From assembly GCA_002104935.1 (NCBI GenBank), contig MCGT01000014.1, forward strand, positions 186,001-250,000: a DNA stretch of 64,000 nt, given 5' to 3'. The stretch comes from Hesseltinella vesiculosa (taxonomy: Eukaryota > Mucoromycota > Mucoromycetes > Mucorales > Cunninghamellaceae). Shown piece after piece: positions 44,329-56,204 of the stretch (position 1 is its first letter; each line of letters begins with the position of its first letter). A model generated the notes under the pieces. That model had not been told where the DNA came from. It made no database searches and was given only the letters and a program-made list of their open reading frames with translations. The position numbers and the translations under genes were made by a program.

Positions 44329-45703
44329 ATGGATCTCGAAAGCAATGTGAATCAGCTTGGCATAAGGTAAATTTACGCAGATCTTATCCTCTCATAGGCT
44401 ATAACTTTGAAGGGTACCATTTTGATTTGTCTTTTCATGTTCATAGTGATTATGAGGCGCATCGACAACGGCAAATTGAGCAAAATCGCCAGCTTCTTAG
44501 GGAACTTGGGCTAGCCAAGGACAATGACGATGCCAGTGTAATACCCCAATCTCACTCATGACGCCAGTCTTTGTTTAGCACGCACTTACCACTCGCTTTT
44601 CCATGGCCAATTTGAATTGCTCTCATCTAGCCACCGTTGGCATTGCTCGAGATTCCCAAGACTGAAGCTCCCAATATTCTCATGCCCAAGAAGAAAAACA
44701 AATACACTGGCTCCAAAGCAGCCACTCGCATCAGCTTGCCTACTTCTGAAAGAAAATCAAGGCGGCTTCGAGGCGAACAGCCTGATGACACGGTAAGAAC
44801 AAACAGACCGTTTTGGAGATAGGGCAATGCATCCAGTTGACAGCTAAACGAATCTGGCATTCCTCTGGCGAGATAGGTGGAACTGCAGGATCTTTTAGAT
44901 GAGCAGGATCGCATTCGCCAAGCAGCCATGGAAGCAAAACTGAAGCGACAGCGAGACGAGGACGCCCAAATCCTACCTGACAACGTGTCGGTCCCGCTTA
45001 CTTTGACCTCGATTGGCACAACTATTTGGGAATTAGGCAAACTCTACACAGGAGACGATCGCAAGAAATATTGGAGCAGCCACGGTGTAAGCGGGAGCCC
45101 CTTTCGTTACGGTCTAACCGATGCTCGTTTACAAACCACTGACGACTTTCATCTCAATTGCTAGTGCCGATACAAGCACCCTTACCCCATCGGCTTTCGT
45201 GCCACCAAGAGCCACTTTGGCAACAATTATACCATGACCATTTCAGAAGGGAAGCCTGGCGAAGGCCCTGTGTTCTCTGTAAGAATCTCCAATGACTCTC
45301 CGTTGTTGGGCGCGTGGTATGAACTCGATTTTCTTTCCCCTTCTCGCCATAGGTTCGTGTCAACGAATCACAAACGACGTTTGAAGGCCCTACGCCAACG
45401 GCTCCATGGACAGATGCTTGCAAACGAAGCAACTCTCAAGGCACTCGTGTCAGCGGCCCTCTGGTAAATCTCTTTCTTTGGCGGGGGACATCCATGCGGG
45501 GGACATCCATGCGGACGACAATGGTTGCAGAGCAGGCGCTTCAGCTTTTTCTTCTTTGATAGTTTTATGGTTTCTCGGATTTGCTCACCATGCATTTGAT
45601 CCAAGACATGGACAACTATGACGACTGTGCCGACTCTGAAACACTGGAAAAAGCAAGCAAACGCCCGCGAAGAAGCACTCGCGCACATCCGTCGTCATCA
45701 TGA
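44329..45703 (+). CDS. FYR-domain protein, TBRG1-like (288 aa)
   Basis: Seven exons keep frame: 44329-44366, 44447-44537, 44631-44792, 44877-45086, 45165-45278, 45353-45463 and 45563-45703. The N-terminal half is basic and helical (RQRQIEQNRQLLRELGL, then KKKNKYTGSKAATRISL). From about residue 169, RYKHPYPIGFRATKSHF followed by YTMTISEG and PVFSV is an FYRN domain, and FEGPTPTAPWTDACKR with VSGPLFYGFSD is the FYRC part. FYR domains occur in chromatin proteins such as TBRG1 and MLL-type methyltransferases; no SET or PHD domain is present here, so a TBRG1-like nuclear role is the closest reading. Only 258 bp separate it from the scaffold gene upstream. Confidence 0.82.
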
Positions 45704-46115
45704 CCTTTCCTTTTTTTTTAGAACCAACAGAAACGCACGAAAATAAAATTGTCGCTGGAATTGATAAGTACTAGGGTATAGGTTGCAGCTGGTGTGCCGT
45801 CATGAGATGAAATTTGGATGGCTTTCCACAGGCGAAAAAAAAAAAGTCCTGCCATACTGTATGAACAGCAAAACATGGTTCGCTCTGATGATCAGCACGT
45901 GCCTCCGAATACTGGTTACGAGTGATCGAAGTCCTCCAGCTTATCCTAATCGTGACATCGGTTTCGTCATAGTAGGCCGTACACACCCCACATTCTAAAT
46001 GCCCAGCGAACTCCATGCTGGCCGGATGTTTCGAGCAGGCGATCCTGATGGTAAAAAAACGAAAGCGTAGCTCTTCTTTTCATTTATTTATTTATCGTTG
46101 GGTGTACAGGGAGTT
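45704..46115. other. Convergent 3' intergenic region
   Basis: About 400 bp between converging genes; nothing recognised beyond A/T tracts and 3' processing-like signals. Confidence 0.5.
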
Positions 46116-47460
46116 CTAAGAAGAAGAAGGAGGGATGGCGTCGGAGGCGGGTGATGATGAGTTCGTCAGCTGGCGATTGTATGCCTTGAGCCAGGAAGGT
46201 TCGGCATGCTCCAGTTTTTCCAGCTCTTGACCAATTTTATTGTTGATGTCGTCTTTGATTTGTTCGGAGGTTTTCATTTCAAAGCCATTGCGGCCGATGC
46301 CAAGAGCCCGGGTGCCTGGCTTGACGCGGTTCAGGTCTACGAGCATACGCTGCTGCGCCCAGATCTTGAACAGCTGCTGCAGATATTCTTTGTTTTCCTT
46401 GTCATGGAGGGGGTAAGGCTGGATGCGAAGATCGTCCCAGTCGATCGCGTGTGAGGATGGCGAGGCGAGTGGCGACTGGGGCGAGTTGATGGCAGTCATG
46501 AATTTCTGGATGGCTTCTTGCACAGGCGACTGTGGGAAGCCGATGCGTAGGGCAGGGTCAGTGGTGTCGAGTCGTAGCCATTCGGGGTTATTCAGCCAGC
46601 TCTTGGTGGTTGTGCGCTGCTGACTGGCGTCGGATTCGTATTTAAAGACAGTTGGGTTGGTATTGTGGGCGGTCATCACAATGACAGAGGCGTCAACTTG
46701 GGCAATGTAGACAGGCATATAGATTGGATAAGCGGCGCCAAAGGCAAGCTCGGCCTCCTGCACTTCGCATTCTTGTCGGCCGCTGCCGACACGGAAGTCA
46801 GGCAGCGCTTGGCTCACGCGTTGTGCTAAATCATTCAATGGATCACGTACAAAAGGAATCACCTCGACGTCGCTAGCCACATCATCTCTCACGTCTTCGA
46901 ATAGCTTCAAATCGTCCTTGTCGATAGGGATAGGGAACCCAAAGCTCAGAAAGCACATCGGGTCCCAGCTGTGTCCTGGCCAGTAAGAGTCGAAGCTGAT
47001 TGTCAACAACTCCACCTGTGAGCCATGATTAGGCTCCAGTGCCTTGACTTTGATAGCCATATCATAGTACCAGATCGGAATGTAAGCCTTGCGTACTTGA
47101 ATGTTTTCTGTATCCTCTTCCGAGACTTTGGGCCCATCGCTAGTAGAAAATAACATCTATGAAGTGCCACATGGCAGAAGAAAAAAAGTCGGTGAGTTCT
47201 CTCTACATACGCATGATCACACATGGGATGTTTACTGATTTCAAGAGTTTGAAGACGCCGAGGACTTTGTGCTGCGTGACGTATGTTGCCAAGTACGCCA
47301 CTTCAGGAGCACGGGCTTCAGGGAACTTGAATGGAAGTGCATAGATTTTCTTGGAGGCAGATGTGTACTGACGAGTGAAGGCCGAGGGCGTCTGGCGGTA
47401 ACAATAAAGACTTGTGCGCGAAAGGGTGATTAGATGAGGTCGAGAAACACACTTCAACAT
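46116..47460 (-). CDS. Conserved-looking unknown, probably mitochondrial (421 aa)
   Basis: Two exons: 47236-47460 and 46116-47156, joined at a GTAAAC donor and CATAG acceptor in phase 0. The first exon encodes a presequence-like start (MLKCVSRPHLITLSRTSLYC) rich in Arg, Ser and Thr. The second holds a globular region with RKAYIPIWYYDMAIKVKA, FDSYWPGHSWDPM and YPIYMPVYIAQVDA, then a charged, helical C-terminus. A long frame of 347 codons without repeats supports a real gene. The IPIWYYD stretch resembles fungal mitochondrial-matrix unknowns, but I cannot name a family or reaction. The donor is an inference; other donors in the first exon would break the frame. Confidence 0.7.
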
Positions 47461-47874
47461 TATGGATGTCCAGTGTTTAAATTAACATAACAAAAAGGAA
47501 GACCTCAGAAAGAAAAAAAAAAAAAAAAAACTCATGCGGTTCTTCTTCCGACGGAGGAAGAGCAGGGCTTTTTTTCGGTCACGAAGGCAAGTCAGGTCAT
47601 CAAGGAGACAAGCGCGAGTCGCATTCCAGCCTTTATTTTGGTTAAACCCCTTCATTTCCTTCAGAGTAGCAACGATTGCAAGACATGTCATAGGCATCAC
47701 CAGCTAGCCATGGCGACGCTTGTTGGTCACCAAAAAAAAATGCGACACGCCCGTTTTTTTTTTTTTTTTTTTTGCCAGGCGCGGTGTTTTTTTAAAAAAA
47801 CTGGATACTCTTGATTTTTTTTTTCTTTTTCTTGTTGATCTTTGTTCCTTTCTCACCTGCATTGACCTTGAAGG
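47461..47874. promoter_or_regulatory. Divergent promoter region, unknown and PSF3
   Basis: About 410 bp between divergent starts, with two long poly-T/poly-A tracts. No other feature recognised. Confidence 0.45.
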
Positions 47875-48831
47875 ATGGAAAACGATGAATACTATGATGT
47901 AGATTCTATTCTTGCAGAGTATACCGTAAGTTCCAGCGCAACAAACAAAGCCTGCCACATAACCCCCCCCCCGATTGTCACCTTGCCAACACCCTTCTCT
48001 TATTTCACGGCAACAGAAGATACCATGTATTTTTCAACATACCATAGGGGCTCAAGTGAATTTGACAGGTGATGAAACAGAGGTAAAGCTCATGCTTCCC
48101 ATGCATCATGCTCCATGAACTCAACTCGATCTCTTTTCATTTCTAGGTCCCCAAAGGCACCCGCTTGGAAATGCCATTCTGGTTGTCCAAAGCATTACTC
48201 CAGCTCACGTAAGATGACAGCAAAGAGACAATGACAAGATCGATCTTATTGGTTTTTATGTTTCTAGGGTGGAAGATCAAGAGTAGGTAGCAAAACCGAC
48301 ACGACACAGGCTCTGATCAGCTCGTCCGCCTTTTTTTTTTTTTTAGAACATTGATCCAGATGGAACTGCCCAAGGCATTTGGTAATCGGGTGAGGAACGC
48401 GCTGGACGCCAGTCCAATGTCTGTGGATTATCGCCTGCTGTGCCCCTTCTTTTATATCTTTGGCCACAAATTACTCGAGGTGGTCGAAGTGCCAGAACTG
48501 GCAACGGTTTTGGAATCTGTAAGCAGACGCAAAATGGGAATGCCCTGGGTTGACCTGCTTTTTGTCTGAATGTACGGCTGCGCAGTCATTCAAAATTAGA
48601 TTACGAGGCATTATGAACTACTCACAGTCAGGCGTAAGCAGCATGGGTCAAGATTTTTTGCAACGACTGGACGAGACCGAAAAAGAATGTAATGTGCTCC
48701 ACGCCCATTCGTTTGCAACATAATTCATCTTTTTTAATCTAGTATTCAAATCTGGACAAGAAAGCTCATCACAGCTAAGGCAGTGGTACAGCCAAAAACT
48801 ATTGTTGCTCAACAACCACACAATAAAATAA
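47875..48831 (+). CDS. PSF3: GINS complex subunit Psf3 (185 aa)
   Basis: Part of the GINS tetramer that, with Cdc45 and Mcm2-7, forms the replicative helicase. Seven exons keep frame: 47875-47925, 48017-48082, 48147-48208, 48268-48282, 48347-48518, 48586-48688 and 48743-48831. The fourth is a 15-nt micro-exon. The N-terminus EYYDVDSILAEY and the LEMPFWLSKALL segment are diagnostic of Psf3, and the helical A domain (ETLIQMELPKAFGNRVRNAL, then DYRLLCPFFYIFGHKLL) follows. Total length is close to the usual 180-200. The gene ends only 121 bp before the next start codon on the same strand. Confidence 0.9.
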
Positions 48832-48951
48832 AAAAATTCGAAGCATGCCAACATTTTTTGCAGTTGGAGGGCTTTGAAAGTGCCCCCCCCCCACTCTTTT
48901 TTTTTTCCTCGCTCTCCAAACGATCTTTTTTTTTTTTTTTCTCGATATCCA

Positions 48952-50052
48952 ATGCCAGCATCAGAAACTGGATCGAGCGCACCAAGGCTAACGCTTCGAT
49001 CGTACCGAGCCAGCGATCATGATCAAGTTGACTTTTTATTCTACAGCACCTACTTTGCACTGGTCCCTAATGGCGTCAAACAAAAGCTCAAATCACCATT
49101 GTTTTGGATGGGATGGGTCGCCATGTACGCCTATTTACTGGGGATTATACCGGTGATCTTGGAAGGGATGCCATTCCCCGCCTGGGTTGCTACTGCTGCC
49201 AAGATATTTGTGACCGTGGCCTGGGTGATTGTCACGTTTGCTGGCCTGTTTGTATTGACCGATCGCCTGGATACGGTGGACCGGATTGAACATGGCCGTC
49301 AAAACGATCTGCACGACCCAGAGATCGACTATATGAATATCATCAAAGAAGAACATGTGGTGTCCGATGGCGCCACTGCCAATGACGAAACCGATGCCGA
49401 TGAAACCGATGACAATGACGAAAAAACCGCAAAGACCAGCAAGAAGCGGGTCACCTTTGATAAAGATACCAAGCCAGCTACCGAGACTGTGCGCCGACCT
49501 CGGGAACCACCCACACAATCACACTTTTGGGTCCTGCAGATGGACAACCAACTCTGTGGCATGGTGGGGTTGGTGCAGTACACCGAAACGCAGTACGACC
49601 GCCGGCCTCGGGTGACACCTGGTTGGAAGAAGATGGGCCAGCTGTTCTGTGGTCGCTACGGCCTGACCGTACCACACGTTTTCGAATTCGATCCTTATCA
49701 AAACCCCCGCGTGGTGGCTGAAGCTCACGCTCCCCATACTGCCTCATTGCAGCGCCTGGCTGTCAAGCAAGAATTCCAAGGCTGTGGCCTGAGCACCCTG
49801 CTGATGAACCGCGCGCTTGCCTGGGCCCACCAACAAGGTCTCACCCACGTCTATGCCGTCACCAACGAAATGCAATCCACTGCGGCTACCATCCTCAAAG
49901 ACCGTCATCAGTTCGTCAGAGTCAAAAAGGAACGTACCGGCTGGTTTGGTCAGCACGAAATCACGTGGGTTTGCTCTGTCGAAGAGTGGTACGTCAAGAA
50001 TGCTAACCCCAATGACACCCTCTTCAAAGACACCGACCCGACCTCCTCTTAA
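48952..50052 (+). CDS. NAT8-like GNAT acetyltransferase, membrane-anchored (366 aa)
   Basis: A single exon. The ATG at 48952 (MPASETGSSAP) is chosen; an upstream in-frame ATG at 48874 would add a Phe-rich low-complexity leader. The N-terminal RSYRASDHDQVDFLFYSTY segment and the two hydrophobic segments (about residues 45-67 and 75-100) are typical of NAT8/membrane GNATs. A highly acidic Asp/Thr/Glu linker (about residues 140-180) is inserted before the rest of the GNAT fold. The acetyl-CoA-binding part is LQRLAVKQEFQGCGLSTLL followed by HVYAVTNEMQ. Substrate unknown. The promoter must lie in the 121 bp after PSF3. An AATAAA is at about 50094. Confidence 0.85.
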   Translation: MPASETGSSAPRLTLRSYRASDHDQVDFLFYSTYFALVPNGVKQKLKSPLFWMGWVAMYAYLLGIIPVILEGMPFPAWVATAAKIFVTVAWVIVTFAGLFVLTDRLDTVDRIEHGRQNDLHDPEIDYMNIIKEEHVVSDGATANDETDADETDDNDEKTAKTSKKRVTFDKDTKPATETVRRPREPPTQSHFWVLQMDNQLCGMVGLVQYTETQYDRRPRVTPGWKKMGQLFCGRYGLTVPHVFEFDPYQNPRVVAEAHAPHTASLQRLAVKQEFQGCGLSTLLMNRALAWAHQQGLTHVYAVTNEMQSTAATILKDRHQFVRVKKERTGWFGQHEITWVCSVEEWYVKNANPNDTLFKDTDPTSS

Positions 50053-50277
50053 TCTCCTGCCTCTTTTTTTTTTCTTCCTCTCCCCCTCCATAGAATAAAT
50101 AACTTCCATCTTTTTTTTCCAATGACGATGAAATGATAATATGCAAACACTTTGGGTCCTTTATTTATTTTTGCACACTCGTCATTAATGGGGAGCAGGG
50201 GGGAAGTGCAGAAAATAAAAATGAAATTAAAAAAAAAAAAAAAATGATTCTAAAAAAAAGGGGGAGGAAAAAAAATT

Positions 50278-53251
50278 CTATACTACAGTGCTGAGCATCC
50301 AAAAAGGTGGGACAATGGGGCGGCCTTTGGCTTGATCGTCCAACAAAAACTGCACGAGATCGCCCTGATTGTCTTGATAGGCTGTCAAATCTTGATCATA
50401 AATGAATGGGTGCCCAAAGACCTCCTGGGCCATGGCATGGTCAATCCACTGGCGATCCTGTTCGTCCCGGGTGGTAAGTGGGGTGGCTCTTTGGAAACAG
50501 TTGTGTGCCATCATCATCAACGGCCGCAAACGAGAATGCGCCCAGGCCCGGTCATGGTCCGATTGCCAGTCGTGCAGGGCATAGTGTTGCAAAAACCGGG
50601 TGACGGCGTGCGAGATCGAGGCTTGGTTCTCGGACGTAAAGTGCCAGATGTCATTGCCGATGCCGATGTTTTGGATCCCACGAGCCAGGGATGTCCAATA
50701 CTGCAGGTTGAGGCTCTGATAATGGAAGGAGGCTTGCCAGGGCGGCGTTGAGGCGCTGTCATCGTCAGTCTCTGTCGTCTCTATCAAGGGCTGGGCTAGC
50801 ATGGAGTGGAGGCGCTGTTCCTGGAAAGGCTGGGCGCCGTCCTCGGTGAATTGTTTGCCGATGCGCATGCGACAGCGATTGGCGACACGCAAGAAGAGGC
50901 GGACGTCGTCGGTAAAGGCGGCAAGCGAAGTGACTTGCAGGTCGTACAGCACACCACGGTGGTCGGCCATTTGGGCGAGGTGGATGCCGGCAGGTGAGGT
51001 GATCAAGTATTCCAACACGTCGGCAGCGATGGCTTGCACGTAGATGTATTCCTTGTGGGTCAGCATCTGCATCCGGCGAAGCAGTCGGATACAGTCGAGC
51101 AGAGAGGACAGGTCGGTTTTGGTAAGATCAGAGGTGCTGAGCAGGTGGCTGGGAGAGGAGGAGGAGGGGGAGCGGACGAGCGGATGGCGTGGGGTGGTGT
51201 CGACGGTGGAGAACCGACCAAGGCTGGGGAAGGAGTAGCCTTGATCGGATAAAAAGTCCAACAGATGACTTTCGTCAGGTACCCGTTTTGCCGTTGAGTA
51301 CGCGTCTTCTTCGGTGACAGCGGTTTGTTCGAGCAAGTGGACACGGACAAGGTTGGCGGCCAATTTGCCATAGTGTTCATTTCCGAGAAAATAATGGGCA
51401 ACGGTCAGGATGGTGACGTTTTGGGAGAGAGCGCCAAGACGTTCAGGCGTGGGTGTGTGATCGATGGCAGGTGGTGGTGGGGTCGGGTCGGAGGTGGAGG
51501 AGCTAGGCAGGTCGTCCTGATGGGAAGTCGAGGCAACGTTACCAACGACTGAGGGATAATAGGTATGTAAGTCTTGGACAATGGTGTCGGCGCGGCGCAG
51601 CAGTTCGTCGACGATGCCAGTGACCCCCTTGTTGGTATTCCAGTAGTCGTAGCGTTTGTTGGCCATGGCACGTTCATTGAGGAGGAACATTTTTTCTTGG
51701 TGGAAATCACGGCGGGCGATGGATTCGTCGAGGCTGTCGAGGTAAGACTGGATGGCCAGCAAGCGGTTGAAAGCGCGGATGGAGCTTGCTTCCTTTTTGT
51801 TTTCTTCCTGCTGAGGGTTACCACTGAAGAGGCGGAAGACCCAGCCGATGGTGCGGAAATTGCCCTTGTCCGGACTGTAAGGCCGTTCCACAGGCTCCCA
51901 AGGCACCGTTGGGCGATTCAAGTGGCGGTTTTGCAAGGCACCCAGCGTCCACAAAAGCTCCAGCTAAGCCAATAAAACAAGTTGAGTCCTATTTTTTTTG
52001 TAGGTACAAGCAAAGCCCGGTCTTTCCGAAAAAGAGGTGGATGGTTACCTTGCTTCGTCGTCCATAGCGCATGTCTAGGTTGTAGGTTTCGTCAGCGTCG
52101 TGGCGGAAGATGATTTGCGGTTCTTCTGGTGCTTTAGGACGGATGTCTGAGCTGGTTAACAAGACGCTGTTGTCCAAGAGACGGGCCATGGGTACAGTAA
52201 AATATTTGGTAGCATCGCCGTGTTTGTCGAGTTGGGTGGTGATTTCCTTGAATGCATTGGCGCTGAGGAAACAGTTGCCGTCAAATGGCATGATCCACTT
52301 GACATTGGGTAAGGATTTAGCATGCTCAATCGCGGTATTCCGTCCACCATTCTGAAGATGATGAAAAAAAAAAAAAAAAAGTGGTTATAAACATCCACTC
52401 TGTTTCCTTGTCTGGTTGCTCCTTTTGGATGGAGGGCTTACGTTGTTCATGGCATAAAGGTTCTTGTCATGATAGGTAAAGTCGAGGATGCGTAGCTTGG
52501 ATACTTTGCTGTAACGGCGATAGTCATCCGAGTGTAAAAAGTCGGCTTCGGGAAACTGTTCAAGGCGGAAGTCAAGCTGTTTGTAGATGTCTTCTTCAAA
52601 GGGGAGGCGGACGTATTCTTGCTGATATAGGTCAAGGAGGCGGATGATCGTGGCTTCGTTGGCGGGGTTGGAGATACGGTTAAGTAAGAAGATTTTACGT
52701 GTGTTGGGGAAGGAAGGTTCGTGGTCGAGGATAAACTGGAGGTTGGACAGGGTCTGACCTTCTTTATGTCGAGGAGGGAGGTCGTTGCCGATGATACGGT
52801 AGAGCACGATTTGATCGCGGACGGGGGTGGTATCGGGGTATGCATGTTGAGAATTGGCATGATCGGGCATGGCATGTCGATGAGGGGTTTTAGGTTCTTC
52901 CACAGTAGGGACTTGATTGACAAAGCTGAAAAAGGGAACATAGCCAATGAGAAAGAGGAGGCCAAGGAGCAGTAATAGCCATTTCAGCCAGGACGGTCGA
53001 TGTCGATATTTTCGATGAGGTTGAAGGATGGAAAATGGAAATGGCCAGCGATGCGTTGCGTTTGATAATAAGGGCTGCTGATGTGCTTTATCCTTGTCCT
53101 GTCGTGATGAACCAAATCGTCGATAGCTGCCAAGGTCGACCGACACAGCATCTGAGCTGGAGAGATGTCGTCGTAAAGTAGGGTTCATGTCGGTGGAAGG
53201 GCGAGAAGCATTTGTATGTTGTTGGTCATACGTATTAAAAGGCGGCATCAT
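50278..53251 (-). CDS. Type II membrane protein with alginate-lyase-like domain (932 aa)
   Basis: Three exons keep frame: 52442-53251, 52049-52351 and 50278-51963. A 90-residue cytosolic tail precedes one membrane segment at about residues 89-111 (KWLLLLLGLLFLIGYVPFF). The next 250 residues (IVLYRIIGNDLPPRHKEG, NTRKIFLLNRISNP, NGGRNTAIEHAK, VKWIMPFDGNCFLS) look like a glycosyltransferase-type domain. The C-terminal part resembles alginate lyase (PF05426): TVAHYFLGNEHYGKLAANLV, DHRGVLYDLQVTSLAAF and RIGKQFTEDGAQPFQEQR match the helical core of that fold, with the conserved NNHGxWYD reading as ADHRGVLYD. Likely a Golgi or cell-surface enzyme acting on acidic polysaccharide, such as the glucuronic-acid polymers of these fungi. 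Function is inferred. Confidence 0.8.
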
Positions 53252-54047
53252 TTACAAGCATAACATAAATGGAAGCAAACACAAATAGAATCTGGAGAAT
53301 GCAAGGAAAAAAAGAAAATATATGGGAACAAGAGAGCAAAATGTGTCACTTTTTTTTTTTTTTTTTTTTTTGCTCTGTGCTTTATTTTTTTTTAGCCCAG
53401 CCAATCAAGCACAAAGATCAGCCACGAAACTTTTTTTAAGAAACACTGTATTGGTACTGTATTTTTACAGGTTACAAGAAGAGTGTGAGTGTGTAAAAAA
53501 CTGTATGTGTGGGTCCGCTGATCCCCTTATTATTATTATTTCTATTTACTTCCAAGCTGTCTTTCTCCTTAACTCCCTGAAAGCTCCTTTTTTTTGAGTC
53601 TCCTATTTTTTTCGCCCTAATTTTTCTCTGCATCAAGGCCATCATCCATTTCGTGTCACTCCATCCTTCCCGCAAAAACAGAGTTTAGAGTGGTACTCAC
53701 CAACTAATTTCTCTTATGAAATGCTAAGCTAAATATGGGCCGTCCTGACCACTTTTACCCTTCACCTACGCACTAACTTGCTATCACAGGCTGGATCTAG
53801 TTTGATCACAGAAAAAAATAAGTAGCAAATGTAGCCAATCAGATAACAGCTGCCTTTCTGAAATCCTTTCCATTACATTTAAGCTCCGCAGATCAATGAG
53901 CACACATGTGTGTGTCACTTGAAAAAGGTGTCATTGGAAAAGAGGAAACTAGAATTACAGCCGATTTATTTTTGTTTTGGTTCAACATTTCTACACAAAT
54001 AATAGGGTATTTTTTTGTGCGCTTCTAAAAGACGAGTAACAAGCGAG
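53252..54047. other. Intergenic, no gene recognised
   Basis: About 800 bp of A/T-rich sequence with two long T tracts and a TTATTATTATT microsatellite near 53530. No supported coding segment. Confidence 0.45.
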
Positions 54048-55932
54048 TTACTTGTTGTAAGTTTGGAAAAATCCAATCAAGGATTCAATAGAGCTCTTGG
54101 ACCCAAAGATCTACGAAAAAGGGAATCGCGATTAGAACTCAGCATAGGCCATGCCAGTGCAGCAGCAAACTTACCAAACCAACAATGCCAAGGATGATGA
54201 TCAGAGCACCAACAATCAATTCAAAAATGCCCTTGTTCCGGACCCCAGTGAGCTTATAGTAAAAGATCACAGGGAACATCAACACCAGGGCACAGTTGGA
54301 AAAGGCGCCAAGCAAGCTGAGGAAATCGCCAAAGTCCGGCACGAAAATAGCAATGACAGCCACCACCACCACCATGGACAAACGCAAAATCACACGCAGC
54401 AAAAATTCCACAACACGCGAAAATTTGAAGGTCGAGATACCAAACATCTTTTCCAGATCCAAGGCCAAGGACGTGAGCAAAATAGGCGTGGCAAGGATCA
54501 CATGAATGGTGATGATCACTTCAGCAGCGATCTTGGCTCCACTGCTTGGCAAGCTGGCGTAGGCAGGTGACTTAACATCCGAGCCATAAATGTAATAACC
54601 AGGCACAGCAATCAACATGTACATAACCATACATGTAGCCAAGGCACTGATGACCACTTTGTTCCAGTCTTGAGGACGACGCATGCCAGCTTCAGCATGG
54701 GGGTACACAGGGTTTCCACCTGATCAAAAAAAAAAGGGGGGGTTTGAGTGTTGGCCTCGGTGATTTTTTTTTTGTTGGCCGCTGGGGCCCCTTACCGAAG
54801 GAAAAGACAATGGAGCTGAGAGCCACAGGGAATTGGTCCCAAATGACATTGTCTCGATGGACATTGGGGTGGTTCTTTTGATCACGGATAGATTGAACCA
54901 AGAAGATGAGGATGGTGATCAAGGTGGCCAAGGTGCCAAAGGCACTGAAGAAACCAACTTCCTTGAGAGATTTGAAAAAGACAAAGGGGACGCTGACAAT
55001 GACGCAACAAATCACGGTCCAGAGTCCGGGCGACAATTCAGCGGATGAGCCTTGAGCAATGCTATTGAGATTCATGCCGGCAAGCATCATGTACACCGTG
55101 GGTACACCAAGCAGGATGATGAATGTGAAAAAGAAGGCCAGCCAGTAGCCCACGCGACCAAAGGCATCTTCGGCCACTTCATAGTAAGAAGACAAGCGGG
55201 TCTTGCCATTGTGGTACAAACATCGGATCAAAATCACACCCGTGTCTATGAAAAAAAAATGCGGGGAAAGTAAGGAGGGGTAAATATCCACGTGCTAATA
55301 AGATCTCCTTTCCCACGAGCCAAAAAAAACACCTTACAAGATGAGAATAGCCAAGACAAGATCAAGATGAACAAACCTATTCGAGGTTAAGAAGAAAAAA
55401 AAAATTCATCGTCCGCACATCCCCTTTTCAGCATATTTTTTTTTTGTGCTGTGAGTCACATCATCGCCTTCTTTTGGCTCCTTCTTACCAATCCAGCCTC
55501 CTTGTTTCAAAGCGTATCTATTGGGTTACAAGAAAGGGTCAATTGAGTACGTGTGTGCAATAATCAAGAATGAGCTTACGGTAGCGACAAGGAACCTGTA
55601 CCAGCCACTAGACAACAACAAAAAATAAAAAGGTTAGCTTGATTTCATTGGCAATCCCGAAACTTACCAACACACACAACGTTAAAGTAAGCAAGGAAAC
55701 TTGAGCCTTGTTTTTCCCGATCAATGCCACCATGATTGAAGTGCACAGATTCTTGGTCTTCAACGATGCCTAAAATAAAGAAAGGAAGTGAGATCCTGTT
55801 CTTCTTAATTAGGGTAAATGGGTGTGGCGTAGGACAAAAAAAAATAAACAAACAAAACCAAAACTTACTTTCACCAGCTGAGTAGTCTTTGACAGAAGCA
55901 GTAGGCGATCCCTTTGCCTCTTTTTCGAACAT
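54048..55932 (-). CDS. Amino acid transporter, AAAP family, second copy (439 aa)
   Basis: Eight exons keep frame: 55869-55932, 55668-55769, 55580-55607, 55489-55517, 55338-55376, 54796-55245, 54175-54719 and 54048-54110. Several are very short (28, 29 and 39 nt). The joined N-terminal region reads SSFLAYFNVVCVVAGTGSLS then LPYALKQGGWIGLFIL, the AAAP signature. Later segments include YHNGKTRLSSYYEVAEDAFG, FSFGGNPVYPHAEAGM and a C-terminal IFGSKSSIESLIGFF. Compared with the 13-15 kb transporter it lacks a long polar N-terminus, so it is a different subgroup, nearer plant-type AAAP carriers. Substrate and membrane are not decided by sequence. It is divergent from the mitoribosomal gene, with 272 bp between starts. 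Confidence 0.87.
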
Positions 55933-56204
55933 GTTTAAAAAGAATATAAGAAAGAAGAATGGAGAAATAAAAAGACGATTCTTTCTTTTTCTTCCTTCTG
56001 AATTTGAACCAATGAAATATTCCAATCACAGATTCAGCCTACGTACCAATCACGGATCACAGGATTTTACTTGGAAGCTGTCCTCAGAAAGGGCTGGTGG
56101 CCCGATCATTGCAAAGCCTCCGTCCGAGCCCACCCGGCCCTTACCAAAAAAAAAAAATAATACCGCTTGCCCTTTTCTTTGTTTTCAACCTCTTTTTCAC
56201 CACC
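55933..56204. promoter_or_regulatory. Short divergent promoter region
   Basis: 272 bp between divergent starts (transporter minus, mitoribosomal gene plus). Contains CAATCACAG and CAATCACGG repeats (about 56025 and 56047) and a poly-A tract. The two genes may share regulation. Confidence 0.45.
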
